From contig NZ_CP137636.1 of the NCBI RefSeq assembly GCF_036670015.1, positions 2,086,501-2,150,500 on the forward strand: a DNA stretch of 64,000 bases, written 5' to 3'. Each line of letters begins with the position of its first letter. The stretch's first letter is position 1. This stretch comes from Niallia sp. XMNu-256 (GTDB lineage: Bacteria > Bacillota > Bacilli > Bacillales > Cytobacillaceae). The position numbers and the translations under genes were made by a program. The notes under the pieces were generated by a model. That model was given only the letters and a program-made list of their open reading frames with translations. It ran no database searches and had not been told where the DNA came from. Below, in pieces: positions 1 through 8,934 of this stretch.

Positions 1-944
1 TTGTAGCAATGAGTACGGAATTAAAAAATGCATCTCCTTCTAAAACGATGACGTTTTCGCAATTTCAGAAAATAAGAGATCGGGAGGCGGCCATTCGTAA
101 ATTGGAAAGGATCGCTCTTTCAAATTTACATAATACGTTAAGACTTCTTCGACATTGCGCAGCCTATGATATTCATTTTTATCGGTTAACCTCACGACTC
201 ATTCCTTTGGCCAATCATGAGGAACTTCTTGACTGGAACTATATGAAACCTTTAAAAGAAGATCTTAAAGTGATCGGTGATTTTGCTTTAAAACATAAAA
301 TTAGAATTGATTTTCATCCGGATCATTTTGTTCTCCTCAATTCACAAAAAAAGGATGTTTTAAAGAATTCCCTCCACACACTCAAACTTCATTATTTATT
401 ATTGAAGGGGATGGGAATTGATGTCACTCATCGATGTGTGATGCATGTAGGTGGAAACTATAAAGAAACCGATCAATCGCTTGAACGATTCGTAGATAAT
501 TGGATGGTTGTACCCCGCTCCATTCAAAAAATGATCATGCTAGAAAATGATGATACTTCTTTCACTGTAGAAGATACGTTGTATTTATGTGAAAAGTTGG
601 GAATTCCGCTCGTATTTGATTACCATCACCATCTCGCCCATCATCACGATATGAATTGGCAGGTTCATTGGGAGCGAATTTTAACAACTTGGAAAGATTC
701 CCCTTTACCGATCAAAATGCATATTTCAAGCCCAAAAAGTGAGAAAGAATTTCGTCATCATTCAGATTTCATTGATTCTCATATGTTTTTTGATTTTCTT
801 CAAGAAATAAAGGGAAGCGTAGCGGAAATTTATTGTATGATTGAGGCAAAAAGAAAAGATGAGGCACTTTTTCAATTGATGAAAGAGATTGAAAATAGAG
901 AGGATATAGACATTATTGATGGGGCATCGTTTTATTTAAAATAA
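1..944 (+). CDS. uvsE: UV damage endonuclease UvsE/UvdE, 5' end outside window
   Basis: This is a TIM-barrel, AP-endonuclease-2-like enzyme that nicks DNA 5' of UV photoproducts (alternative excision repair). Visible family marks are NASPSKTMTF near the N-terminus, DFHPDHFVLLNS, MHVGGNYK, LENDD, FDYHHHLAHH and HISSPKSEKEFR, which supply the His/Asp/Glu metal ligands. The first in-frame ATG at 9 is probably internal: the codons before it read Val-Ala, and the paralogue at 1956 starts with FGYVA at this point, so about six or seven N-terminal residues lie upstream of the window. It is followed 65 bp later by an HprK paralogue and then by a second UvsE, all on the same strand. Family assignment is firm; the gene is incomplete only because of the window edge. 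Confidence 0.9.
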   Translation, partial: VAMSTELKNASPSKTMTFSQFQKIRDREAAIRKLERIALSNLHNTLRLLRHCAAYDIHFYRLTSRLIPLANHEELLDWNYMKPLKEDLKVIGDFALKHKIRIDFHPDHFVLLNSQKKDVLKNSLHTLKLHYLLLKGMGIDVTHRCVMHVGGNYKETDQSLERFVDNWMVVPRSIQKMIMLENDDTSFTVEDTLYLCEKLGIPLVFDYHHHLAHHHDMNWQVHWERILTTWKDSPLPIKMHISSPKSEKEFRHHSDFIDSHMFFDFLQEIKGSVAEIYCMIEAKRKDEALFQLMKEIENREDIDIIDGASFYLK

Positions 945-1009
945 TTTTACTGAAATAGTATGATAGATATAAGAAGAAATAAAAGGGATTTAAAGGTAGG
1001 GAGTTTTTT

Positions 1010-1936
1010 ATGAATAGGATTACTGTAAAACAATTAGCTAAAAAATTAAAGTTAGAAGTGATTGCAGGTGAAGAAGGGCTGGATTACATCATAACGACGG
1101 ATGAAATTCATCGTCCCGGATTGCCGTTAACCGGATATTTCGTTCATTTTCCAAATGAACGCATTCAATTATTGGGTAAATCAGAAATTACCTATTTACA
1201 TTCGTTAACCGAGGAAGAACGGAATAAAAGAATTGGCAATGTCATTAAAAAACGACCGCCTTGTATTATTATTACGCACAATCAAGAAGGATTGACATAT
1301 CTCATTAAGCATTGTAATAAGCATGGGGTTGCCTTACTTCGAGCAAAAGAGCATACAACACGAGTCATTAGTCGTTTGAGTAATTATTTAGAGAAGGAAT
1401 TAGCGCAAAGTATTGGTATTCATGGAGTTTGTATGAACGTTTTTGGGGTTGGTATTTTAATTCGAGGAGAGAGCGCAATCGGGAAAAGTGAAACGGCCTT
1501 GTCTTTGATTGAAAAAGGTCATCGACTCATATCAGACGATTTAGTGATTTTGAAGAATATTGATAATGAGACGCTAATTGGAACACACAATGGAACCAAT
1601 CGTGATTTCTTGTCCCTCCGTGGAATTGGGATGGTGAATGTTCCTAGGCTATACGGTTCAGGTGCCTTTCAAGAAGAAACAATTATAAATTTAGATATTG
1701 TTTTATCAGCATGGGATCAGAATAAATATTATGATGCAATCCATCATTCAAAGGAATACGTGGAGTATTTAGATGTTTCCGTCCCGCATATTGAAATTCC
1801 CGTGCGACCAGGAAGAGATATTGCCGCTTTAATTGAAGTAGCAGCGAAAAATTGGAGATTAGAACAACAAGGATATACGGCATTTAATGAATTCAATCAA
1901 AGAATCCAAGATACAATCCAGGAAAGTTCCTCGTAA
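1010..1936 (+). CDS. HPr kinase/phosphorylase paralogue (HprK-like)
   Basis: 308 residues, the usual HprK length. HprK phosphorylates and dephosphorylates Ser46 of HPr/Crh and so controls CcpA-mediated catabolite repression. Visible: N-terminal HprK_N domain (about 1-128), His138 in IHGV, P-loop GESAIGKS at 153-160, the Asp pair at 176-177 (LISDD), the family signature RGIGMVNV, and PVRPGRDIAALIEVAA near the C-terminus. The P-loop departs from the usual GxSGxGKS form: Ala replaces the glycine after Ser. The canonical gene normally sits beside lgt; this one lies between two uvsE genes, so I infer a second copy rather than the housekeeping enzyme. Start ATG 1010 follows GGTAGGGAG. Whether it acts on HPr or on another target cannot be told from sequence. 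Confidence 0.8.
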   Translation: MNRITVKQLAKKLKLEVIAGEEGLDYIITTDEIHRPGLPLTGYFVHFPNERIQLLGKSEITYLHSLTEEERNKRIGNVIKKRPPCIIITHNQEGLTYLIKHCNKHGVALLRAKEHTTRVISRLSNYLEKELAQSIGIHGVCMNVFGVGILIRGESAIGKSETALSLIEKGHRLISDDLVILKNIDNETLIGTHNGTNRDFLSLRGIGMVNVPRLYGSGAFQEETIINLDIVLSAWDQNKYYDAIHHSKEYVEYLDVSVPHIEIPVRPGRDIAALIEVAAKNWRLEQQGYTAFNEFNQRIQDTIQESSS

Positions 1937-1955
1937 TGTATAGGGGGGCATCCGG

Positions 1956-2909
1956 ATGAAGATTCGATTTGGTTATGTGGCTAACGCGCTCGGACTATGG
2001 GATGCAAGTCCTTCCAAAACGTTAACATTCACTCGATATTCGGCACTGCCTGAAGAAGAGCGCATGAATAAGCTTAAAGAAGTGACAGCGCTAAACTTAT
2101 CCCATACGAAAAGAATTTTGCATTATAACATCGCACATGAAATAAAACTTTATCGATTGTCGAGCTCACTTGTCCCATTAGCTACACATCCAGAGGTGAG
2201 TTGGGACTTTATTACACCTTTTAAAGAAGAGTGGCAGGAGTTAGGAGAATTAGTAAAAAAGTTTCGTTTACGAACTAGTTTTCATCCCAATCAATTCACG
2301 CTTTTCACAAGTCCAAGGAAAGATGTGACCGCTAACGCTGTTAAGGATATGGAATATCATTATGCAATGCTTGAAGCGATGGGAATAGAAGATCAATCCA
2401 TTATTAATATTCATATTGGTGGAGCCTATGGAGATAAAAAGGCGACACTGGAAAGATTTCATGAGAACTTTAAGAGTCTGCCAGCCCATATTAAAAAGAG
2501 GACGACTCTTGAAAACGATGATAAAACATATAATATAGAAGAAACACTCTTAACTTGTGAAAAGGAAAAGGTGCCGATGATGCTTGATTATCATCATCAT
2601 TTAGCCAATGATGGCGGGCACGATTTAGCGTCTTTTCTCGAAAGGATTTTTGCTACTTGGAAGGTTACAAATCTAATCCCAAAAGTCCATCTTTCTTCTC
2701 CAAAATCAGAGAAGGCCTTTCGCTCCCATGCTGATTATGTTGCATTAGACTTTATTCAGCCTTTTTTAGCGATGACAAAGGAATTAAATCAAGATTTTGA
2801 TATCATGATTGAAGCCAAACAAAAGGACCTAGCTATGCAAAAGCTAATTGAGGAAATCTCAGCCATTCGGGGTGTAAAACGTATTGCTAGTTCGACGATA
2901 GAATGGTGA
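1956..2909 (+). CDS. uvsE: UV damage endonuclease UvsE, second copy
   Basis: 317 residues with the full UvsE motif series: [10 protein letters not shown] and [10 protein letters not shown] at the N-terminus, [40 protein letters not shown] and [12 protein letters not shown]. It is clearly homologous to the truncated gene at the window start, though the two have diverged considerably, so this is an old duplication or a separate acquisition rather than a recent copy. Start ATG 1956 is preceded by a G-rich ribosome-binding site (GGGGGG) only 19 bp after the HprK-like stop, so the two are probably cotranscribed. A terminator follows at once. Predicted role: strand incision at cyclobutane dimers and 6-4 products, useful to a spore former exposed to UV. 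Confidence 0.92.
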   Translation: MKIRFGYVANALGLWDASPSKTLTFTRYSALPEEERMNKLKEVTALNLSHTKRILHYNIAHEIKLYRLSSSLVPLATHPEVSWDFITPFKEEWQELGELVKKFRLRTSFHPNQFTLFTSPRKDVTANAVKDMEYHYAMLEAMGIEDQSIINIHIGGAYGDKKATLERFHENFKSLPAHIKKRTTLENDDKTYNIEETLLTCEKEKVPMMLDYHHHLANDGGHDLASFLERIFATWKVTNLIPKVHLSSPKSEKAFRSHADYVALDFIQPFLAMTKELNQDFDIMIEAKQKDLAMQKLIEEISAIRGVKRIASSTIEW

Positions 2910-2912
2910 AAA

Positions 2913-2964
2913 AGGAGTGCCAGACGCTTTCTGTTATGGAAAGAATCAGGCACTCCTATTTTTT
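2913..2964 (+). terminator. Rho-independent terminator after uvsE
   Basis: Arms AGGAGTGCC (2913-2921) and GGCACTCCT (2949-2957) pair, followed by ATTTTTTG. It closes the uvsE-hprK-uvsE unit. Confidence 0.8.
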
Positions 2965-2973
2965 GAATGTTTT

Positions 2974-3025
2974 TGATTGATTTTGAAAGAAAATGATTGA
3001 TTTATGTAATCGTTTGCAGTAAACT
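2974..3025 (+). promoter_or_regulatory. fru promoter with cre box and direct repeats
   Basis: A sigma-A-like promoter reads TTGATT (2997-3002), 17 bp, TAAACT (3020-3025). Its spacer holds TGTAATCGTTTGCA (3005-3018), which fits the CcpA cre consensus (TGNAANCGNTNNCA). TGATTGATTT occurs twice, at 2974-2983 and 2994-3003, exactly 20 bp apart; the second copy overlaps the -35 box. I infer CcpA repression through the cre and binding of the DeoR-type FruR at the direct repeats. The positions are read directly; the protein-site pairings are inference. Confidence 0.7.
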
Positions 3026-3067
3026 CTAGTTAGACAAAGTGATTAAAAAGGAGAGAGAACCAAAACC

Positions 3068-3820
3068 ATGTTGACTCCTGAGCGTCATGCACTCATCTTA
3101 CACTTATTAAAAGAAAAAAATATTGTTAAATTACAAGAACTTGTTGATGCAACAAATACATCAGAATCAACCATACGCAGGGATTTAATTCAACTTGAAG
3201 AAGAAAAAAAGCTAAAACGAATTCATGGCGGGGCTTCAAGACTTCAAGGGAAACTACAAGAACCAAGCATGAAAGAGAAATCATCCAAAAACCTTCAAAC
3301 AAAACAGAAAATCGCTCACTATGCAGCAAGTCTCATTGAAGAAGGGGATTCCATTTATATAGACGCCGGTTCAACAACGACTGAAATGATTAATTTCTTC
3401 CCTTCGAAAGAAATTGTTGTCGTTACAAATGGACTGATGCATCTTAATCAATTATTGGATAAGGGCATACCAACCTATGTGATTGGTGGGTTTGCTAAAG
3501 CAAAAACAAAAGCGGTGATTGGCAGAGGAGCCATTGAAAGTTTAGAGCAATATCGATTTGATAAATGCTTTATCGGTGTAAATGGAATTCATCCACAATA
3601 TGGATACACGACACCGGATCAAGAGGAAGCAATCCTAAAAGAAAAGGCGATTTCACTATCAAGAGAAGCATATGTGGTAAGTGACAACAGCAAATTTTCG
3701 GAAGTATCTTTTGCTAAAATTGCCGATCTATCAAAAGCAGTCATTATTACAAATGAAATCGAACAGGAACTCGAACAGACATATTCAAGTCTAACAAACA
3801 TAAAGGTTGTGACATTATGA
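3068..3820 (+). CDS. fruR: DeoR-family fructose operon repressor FruR
   Basis: 250 residues. The N-terminal winged helix contains LQELVDATNTSESTIRRDL and the DeoR signature RIHGGA. The C-terminal DeoRC sugar-phosphate sensor domain shows IYIDAGSTTTEM and VVTNG. It is the first gene of fruR-fruK-fruA, and its stop overlaps fruK by 4 bp (ATGA), so translation is likely coupled. Known for this family: fructose-1-phosphate, the PTS product, relieves repression. Candidate operators are the TGATTGATTT repeats upstream. The start at 3068 follows GGAGAGAG at good spacing. Confidence 0.93.
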   Translation: MLTPERHALILHLLKEKNIVKLQELVDATNTSESTIRRDLIQLEEEKKLKRIHGGASRLQGKLQEPSMKEKSSKNLQTKQKIAHYAASLIEEGDSIYIDAGSTTTEMINFFPSKEIVVVTNGLMHLNQLLDKGIPTYVIGGFAKAKTKAVIGRGAIESLEQYRFDKCFIGVNGIHPQYGYTTPDQEEAILKEKAISLSREAYVVSDNSKFSEVSFAKIADLSKAVIITNEIEQELEQTYSSLTNIKVVTL

Positions 3821-4734
3821 TCTATACCCTGACGTTAAATCCTTCAATTGACTATATCGTCCAACTAGATACCGAACTAAAGATCGGTGAATTGAATCGT
3901 TCCCAAAGAGAGATGAAATTCCCAGGTGGAAAAGGCATTAATGTGTCAAGAGTATTGCAGAGAATGGGCCTAGAAAGTAAAGCTTTAGGATTTATTGGGG
4001 GATTTACAGGCCAGTATATTGAAAACTATTTAGCTATTGAAAAAATTGGAATTGATTTTGTTCAAATTTCAGATGATACGAGAATCAATATTAAACTAAA
4101 AGATGGTCAAGAAACTGAAATCAATGGGAATGGACCTACGATTCATGAAGAAGCGATTAATGAGTTACTGAATAAAATTAAGAAATTAACTAAAGAAGAT
4201 CTCATTATCCTTTCCGGCAGCATTCCCTCCTCACTACCAACCAATATTTATGAGGAGATTATCAACAATTGTATGGAAACAGGGACCGAATTTATTGTCG
4301 ATGTTGGCGGAGAGTTGCTGAAAAATGTGATTTCATTTCGTCCATTTTTAGTAAAACCGAATCATCATGAGTTAGGTGACTTATTTCAGAAAAAGCTTCA
4401 TACGGCAGAAGAAGTGCTTCCTTATGCGAAAGAGCTAGTAAAGATGGGCGCTCAAAACGTCATTGTTTCATTAGCTGGGGAAGGGGCTGTTTTTGTAAAT
4501 AAAACTAGCGCGTACAAAGCAACCGTTCCGAAAGGGGAAGTAAAAAGCTCTGTTGGAGCAGGAGATTCTATGGTAGCCGGATTTCTTGCGAAGTATGTAC
4601 AAACAAATGACGTAGAAAAATCCTTTAAATACAGTGTGGCAAGCGGAAGTGCGACCGCTTTTTCTCTTGACCTTTGTACAAAGGAGTCCGTTGAAAACTT
4701 ATTAAACGAAGTTGTCATCACCACTTTTAAGTGA
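3817..4734 (+). CDS. fruK: 1-phosphofructokinase FruK
   Basis: 305-residue PfkB/ribokinase-family enzyme that phosphorylates fructose 1-phosphate to fructose 1,6-bisphosphate. Visible: N-terminal TLNPSIDYIV, substrate-site GGKGINVSRVLQRMG, and the C-terminal PfkB motif GAGDSMVAGF with the catalytic Asp. It overlaps fruR by 4 bp and its stop overlaps the upstream-extended frame of fruA, so the three genes form one message. It links the PTS product of FruA to glycolysis. Length and motifs are standard. Confidence 0.95.
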   Translation: MIYTLTLNPSIDYIVQLDTELKIGELNRSQREMKFPGGKGINVSRVLQRMGLESKALGFIGGFTGQYIENYLAIEKIGIDFVQISDDTRINIKLKDGQETEINGNGPTIHEEAINELLNKIKKLTKEDLIILSGSIPSSLPTNIYEEIINNCMETGTEFIVDVGGELLKNVISFRPFLVKPNHHELGDLFQKKLHTAEEVLPYAKELVKMGAQNVIVSLAGEGAVFVNKTSAYKATVPKGEVKSSVGAGDSMVAGFLAKYVQTNDVEKSFKYSVASGSATAFSLDLCTKESVENLLNEVVITTFK

Positions 4735-4757
4735 TGGCTTTAAAGGAGGAGAACATC

Positions 4758-6629
4758 GTGAAAATTACCGAGTTACTGACAGAGGAAACCGTCTTATTAA
4801 ATATAAATAATAGAGATAAAAACAATGTCATTGACGAACTAGTGAATGTTTTAGACCGGGCAGGCAGATTGTCAAATCGTGACCAATTTAAAACAGCAAT
4901 TTTAAATCGAGAAGCACAAAGCACAACGGGGATTGGAGACGGAATTGCGATCCCCCATGCAAAAGACGCTTCAGTCGCTAAACCATCGATTGCTTTTGGA
5001 AGATCGCAGAATGGCGTCGATTATGAATCTTTAGATGGCCAACCCTCACACCTCTTTTTCATGATTGCTGCCCCCGAGGGCGCAAATAATACCCATTTAG
5101 AAGCCTTATCCCGGTTGGCAACCATTTTAATGCAGGAGGAAGTTAGACAAGAGTTAATGGGAGCAGCGACCGAAAAAGCGGTCATTAGCATTATCAATCG
5201 GTATGACCAAGAAGATAAAGAGGAAGAAGTTTCGATTGCTGATAAGCAGAACTTTATTGTCGCTGTAACGGCGTGTCCAACAGGGATTGCTCATACGTAT
5301 ATGGCAGCTGATGCATTAAAAGCGAAAGCGGAAGAGTTGGGCGTAGCTATTAAAGTCGAAACAAATGGTTCAAGCGGTGCTAAAAATGTAATTACCAATG
5401 AGGAAATTGAGAATGCAGTGGCTGTCATCGTAGCGGCTGATACGAAGGTCAACATGGCACGTTTTAAAGGGAAGCATGTTCTTCAAACCGCAGTTGCCGA
5501 TGGGATTCGCAAGCCAGAAGAACTCATTCATAAAGCAGTCAATCAGGATGCACCAATTTATCAAGGAGGAGAGAGAGACGCTTCTCCAACCCCATCCGAA
5601 AAAGAGAAAAAAGGGGTAATTAGTACAGTCTATAAGCACTTGATGAATGGGGTTTCCAATATGCTGCCATTTGTCGTAGGTGGTGGAATCTTAATCGCGA
5701 TTTCCTTCATGTTCGGATACAATTCAGCGGATCCAAATGATCCTTCCTACAATGCGTTTGCTGCAGTATTAAATGAAATTGGCGGAGGGAATGCCTTTAC
5801 CCTCATGGTACCTGTGTTGGCTGGTTTTATCGCAATGAGTATTGCTGACCGTCCGGGATTTGCCCCAGGTATGGTTGCAGGCTTAATGGCCGCTACAGGT
5901 GGTGCAGGGTTTCTAGGCGGATTAGTTGGCGGTTTTCTTGCTGGTTATTTAGTGCAAGGTCTAAAGAAAGCGTTTAAAAATCTACCACCTTCATTAGAGG
6001 GCATTAAAACCATTATGCTCTATCCGTTATTAGGAATAGCTTTAACAGGTTTTGCTATGAAATATATTATTAACGTTCCGGTGGGAGCTCTTAACAATGC
6101 CATCACAGAATGGCTAACCGGATTAGGTACGGGAAATGCGATATTCCTAGGCATTATTTTAGGATTAATGATGGCCTTTGATATGGGTGGTCCGGTTAAT
6201 AAGTCAGCTTATGTTTTTGGAACAGGACTATTAGCAAGTGGTGTTTATGAACCAATGGCAGCGATTATGGCAGCGGGAATGGTGCCTCCATTAGCCATTG
6301 CGCTTGCAACAACATTTTTTAAAAATCGTTTTACAAAACAACAACGAGATGCTGGAAAAGCGAATTATGTGATGGGGTTATCTTTTATTACGGAAGGCGC
6401 GATTCCTTTTGCGGCGGCTGATCCATTAAGAGTGATTCCTTCGCTAATGGTTGGAGCGGCGATTGCGGGTGGGATTTCAATGGTCGCAAATATTGGGTTA
6501 CAAGCGCCACACGGTGGAATTTTTGTCATCTTCCTAGTTTCAGGAAATCCACTTGTGTATCTTGTTGGAATTATTATGGGCTCCATTGTTTCAGCAGTCC
6601 TTTTAGGATTATTGAAAAAACCGGTCTAA
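4758..6629 (+). CDS. fruA: PTS fructose-specific transporter EIIABC (FruA)
   Basis: 623 residues from GTG 4758. The frame opens at ATG 4731, but AAAGGAGGA at 4742-4750 lies inside that extension and is correctly spaced for GTG 4758, giving MKITELL as in the family. Domain order is A-B-C. EIIA: phospho-His67 in GIAIPHAKD. EIIB-fru: Cys in VTACPTGIAHTYMAA. A charged linker follows, then EIIC-fru with about nine hydrophobic segments, starting at GVSNMLPFVVGGG and including FDMGGPVNKSAY. It imports fructose with concomitant phosphorylation to fructose 1-phosphate, the substrate of FruK. Last gene of the operon, with a terminator downstream. Confidence 0.95.
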   Translation: MKITELLTEETVLLNINNRDKNNVIDELVNVLDRAGRLSNRDQFKTAILNREAQSTTGIGDGIAIPHAKDASVAKPSIAFGRSQNGVDYESLDGQPSHLFFMIAAPEGANNTHLEALSRLATILMQEEVRQELMGAATEKAVISIINRYDQEDKEEEVSIADKQNFIVAVTACPTGIAHTYMAADALKAKAEELGVAIKVETNGSSGAKNVITNEEIENAVAVIVAADTKVNMARFKGKHVLQTAVADGIRKPEELIHKAVNQDAPIYQGGERDASPTPSEKEKKGVISTVYKHLMNGVSNMLPFVVGGGILIAISFMFGYNSADPNDPSYNAFAAVLNEIGGGNAFTLMVPVLAGFIAMSIADRPGFAPGMVAGLMAATGGAGFLGGLVGGFLAGYLVQGLKKAFKNLPPSLEGIKTIMLYPLLGIALTGFAMKYIINVPVGALNNAITEWLTGLGTGNAIFLGIILGLMMAFDMGGPVNKSAYVFGTGLLASGVYEPMAAIMAAGMVPPLAIALATTFFKNRFTKQQRDAGKANYVMGLSFITEGAIPFAAADPLRVIPSLMVGAAIAGGISMVANIGLQAPHGGIFVIFLVSGNPLVYLVGIIMGSIVSAVLLGLLKKPV

Positions 6630-6679
6630 TGGTAAAGTGAACGTTTTGTTACTTGTACTTTTAATTTTAATATAATTAC

Positions 6680-6717
6680 AACAAACATCGCATTGAATGT
6701 CCAATGCGATGTTTGTT
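6680..6717. terminator. Bidirectional terminator between fruA and MFS gene
   Basis: A 16-bp stem, AACAAACATCGCATTG (6680-6695) with its complement at 6702-6717 and a 6-nt loop, lies between converging genes. The right arm is T-rich and touches the stop codon of the MFS gene. Confidence 0.75.
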
Positions 6718-7985
6718 TATTTCGCGGTATCTTTTTCATCTGGTTTAATCGCCATAAACGTGAGCAAGGCGGATAATACACTAAAACCACATAAAATATA
6801 AAACAATAATTTTCCTGTATGCCCCATCAAAATGGCGAGAACTGGAGGCCCAGCCGCTACCCCAATAAACCGCATCGAATTATAGATGGATGTAATGGTC
6901 CCCCTATGTTCCTTTTCGATCCCTGAGGTTATTAAGGCATCTAAACAAGGTAAAACAGCCCCAATTCCAATGCCACAGAATAAAAATAGGGCAATTAAAA
7001 ACCATTGACGGTTAGAGAAGCTTAGTACAGCGACAGAAAGGGATAAAAGGACACTTCCAGAAAAAATAATCCATTTCATTAGAACCTTATTTTCTTTAAT
7101 AAGTCTCCCGGTAAAATAGGACGTCAAACATAAGGCACCCAATGGAATGGCTAAATAAAGTCCTTTTTTCACACCGTCAATGTGGTACTGGGTTTCAAGG
7201 GTTTCGGTTAAATAAAAAAGAACACCGAACAAGACAAACATCATAATGGCACCAATAAGAAAGATGGCATTCAGCCATTTTCCATTATGGGCAAACGTCT
7301 TTTTTATATTTTTAAAAAATTGTTTAAATGGAATCGGCTTTTCTCTTTTATTTGGTGTCTTAACGAGAAACCACACTAAAACAGTTGAAATCAGACAAAA
7401 AACCGGGATGGCAAAAAAGGGAAGAAACCAAACAATACCTGCTATAATGGAACCGAGTATCGGGCTAAGCACTTTTCCAAATGTATTCGATGTTTCAATG
7501 ATTCCTAAGGTACTACTCACTTCTTCTTCGCTTTTAAACATATCACCAACTAACGGCATCACAATAGGGGAGGCCCCTGCTGCACCAACTCCCTGTAAAG
7601 CTCGCCCCATTAAAATAACCCAATATGCATCGGCCAATTTCCAGGCTGCCCATCCAGAAACGAGACCACCTAGCCCAGTTATAATTAAACTAGGGATAAT
7701 CACCTTTTTCCGACCGATATGATCAGATAAATATCCCGCTAAAGGGATGAGGATGATGGCGACAATGGAATAAACGGTAATAATCATACTCGATTGAAAA
7801 GAAGAGATATTCAACCGCTCCTGCATTTGGGTTAGAACGGGTATGAACATGGAATTGCCCAAAGTCATGATCAGTGGGATAGATGCCATGGATAAAATGG
7901 CCCATTTCTTATTATGGGTATCATGCCTTTTCTTTTTAACGGCTTTGCTTATTTTAAACGATTTCAGTTCTTCAACATGATCCAA
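6717..7985 (-). CDS. MFS multidrug-type efflux transporter
   Basis: Major facilitator of about 12 transmembrane segments, DHA1 drug:H+ antiporter type. Marks: motif A between TM2 and TM3 (GYLSDHIGRKKV), motif C-like GALQGVGAAGASP in the first half, and an internal repeat pattern in the second half. The frame stays open to 8048 but has no ribosome-binding site there; AAAGGCGG lies 8 nt before a TTG codon at 7985 (MDHVEELKSF), which I take as the start (422 aa). The N-terminal 30 or so residues are charged and cytoplasmic (KAVKKKRHDTHNKK). The substrate cannot be inferred. It converges with fruA over a shared terminator. Confidence 0.8.
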   Translation of the reverse strand: MDHVEELKSFKISKAVKKKRHDTHNKKWAILSMASIPLIMTLGNSMFIPVLTQMQERLNISSFQSSMIITVYSIVAIILIPLAGYLSDHIGRKKVIIPSLIITGLGGLVSGWAAWKLADAYWVILMGRALQGVGAAGASPIVMPLVGDMFKSEEEVSSTLGIIETSNTFGKVLSPILGSIIAGIVWFLPFFAIPVFCLISTVLVWFLVKTPNKREKPIPFKQFFKNIKKTFAHNGKWLNAIFLIGAIMMFVLFGVLFYLTETLETQYHIDGVKKGLYLAIPLGALCLTSYFTGRLIKENKVLMKWIIFSGSVLLSLSVAVLSFSNRQWFLIALFLFCGIGIGAVLPCLDALITSGIEKEHRGTITSIYNSMRFIGVAAGPPVLAILMGHTGKLLFYILCGFSVLSALLTFMAIKPDEKDTAK

Positions 7986-8111
7986 TTGACTAACCGCCTT
8001 TGCATGAAGTAACATTTTTATCATTACCAAAAACAACGAAACTAACATGGAAAAAAACGTCTATCTTTTATAGAGCTTTAGCCCTTTTTTTAAAAAAGTT
8101 TAACTTTAGTG

Positions 8112-8140
8112 TTGACGAATTGAAAATTAGATATTATGAT
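8112..8140 (+). promoter_or_regulatory. Promoter of trp T-box leader
   Basis: TTGACG (8112-8117), 17 bp, TATGAT (8135-8140): a near-consensus sigma-A promoter immediately upstream of the first Trp T-box. Confidence 0.8.
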
Positions 8141-8149
8141 AATAATCAA

Positions 8150-8418
8150 ATAAATGAACGGCAGTGATGAAGAGTAGTACCTTTTCGTGAACACTTTAGA
8201 GAGCTGATGGTTGGTGAGAATCAGTGTGGGATGAAAAGCGAATGGACTTCTGAGCCCCAAACCGAACCGTATGAATGAGTAGGCTTTGGCGAATGTCTCA
8301 TCGTTAAAAGAGACTCGTATTCGAACAATTTGTTCCAATACGATAAAGTGAGCTTTTATTAGCTAATCAAGGTGGCACCACGGGTTTCTCGTCCTTATTT
8401 CGACGGGAAACCCTTTTT
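8150..8418 (+). promoter_or_regulatory. T-box leader 1, Trp (UGG) specifier
   Basis: T-box riboswitch sensing uncharged tRNA. Visible: conserved stem I elements (AGTAGTACC, AGAGAGC, GGTTGGTGAGAA), a specifier loop GAATGGACTT with codon TGG at 8243-8245, the T-box sequence AAGGTGGCACCACGGG (8369-8384), and a terminator pairing GGGTTTCTCGTC (8382-8393) with GACGGGAAACCC (8402-8413) followed by T5. UGG is the Trp codon and the downstream operon is trp. No gene lies between this leader and the second T-box, so the two act in series. Confidence 0.92.
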
Positions 8419-8419
8419 G

Positions 8420-8584
8420 TGTTTTTTTAAAAAGTCTAGTTTATCCATTTTATTACTACTATATTGGTTGGTTTTTGTTTTTCCTAACCAACTAACTGCT
8501 AACCAACTAAATCAATGAACACAGGCTAAATACGCTACAATCTGTAGTAACGCCTGCGTGACCCACATCCTGTGGGTCCAAATC
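8420..8584 (+). repeat. Inter-T-box spacer with partial copy of intergenic repeat
   Basis: The spacer between the two T-boxes first holds a T-rich hairpin (TTGGTTGG pairing with CTAACCAA). From about 8513 it carries a stretch resembling the central part of the repeats at 21983 and 39932: GAACACAGGCTAAATACGC, then AACGCCTGCGTGACC and CATCCTGTGG. I read it as a degenerate, 5'- and 3'-truncated copy. No ORF is supported here. Confidence 0.55.
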
Positions 8585-8589
8585 ATGTA

Positions 8590-8913
8590 AATCGCTTGAG
8601 TAAGAGGAGTACACGAAGAATCTTCGTTACAGAGAGCCGGAATTGGTGTGAACCGGTACAAAGACTTCGCTGGAATGGACTTACGAGAGATAGCCTGAAA
8701 ATTGCAGTACGGCTATACGGAATTCCACCGTTAAAAGGATAGGGTATACATAAAAGCGGAAAGTTAACTAGGAACAAAAATTCCATTTAACTTTGAAAAG
8801 CTTAATTTGTACCCGAAAGAGAGAGTTCATTTCCGAACTCTAAAAGAGGTGGCACCGCGGTACATAATCGTCCTCTATTCACAAGGTTTCTCTTGTGAAT
8901 AGGGGACTTTTTT
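8590..8913 (+). promoter_or_regulatory. T-box leader 2, Trp (UGG) specifier
   Basis: A second complete T-box: AGAGAGCCGGAATTGGTGTG region, specifier loop GAATGGACTT with TGG at 8676-8678, T-box GAGGTGGCACCGCGG (8846-8860), and a terminator stem TCCTCTATTCACAAG (8871-8885) with CTTGTGAATAGGGGA (8892-8906) followed by T6. The trpE ribosome-binding site AAAGGAGGT comes directly after. With T-box 1 it forms a tandem switch that would need two uncharged tRNA-Trp for readthrough. Confidence 0.93.
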
Positions 8914-8934
8914 ATTTTCAAAGGAGGTCAGGGG

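Noticed and set aside
7246-7722. 158-residue plus-strand ORF
   Set aside because: Antisense shadow of the MFS transporter gene; no ribosome-binding site and low-complexity product.
8090-8338. Minus-strand ORF across the first T-box
   Set aside because: It overlaps the promoter and conserved T-box elements on the other strand.
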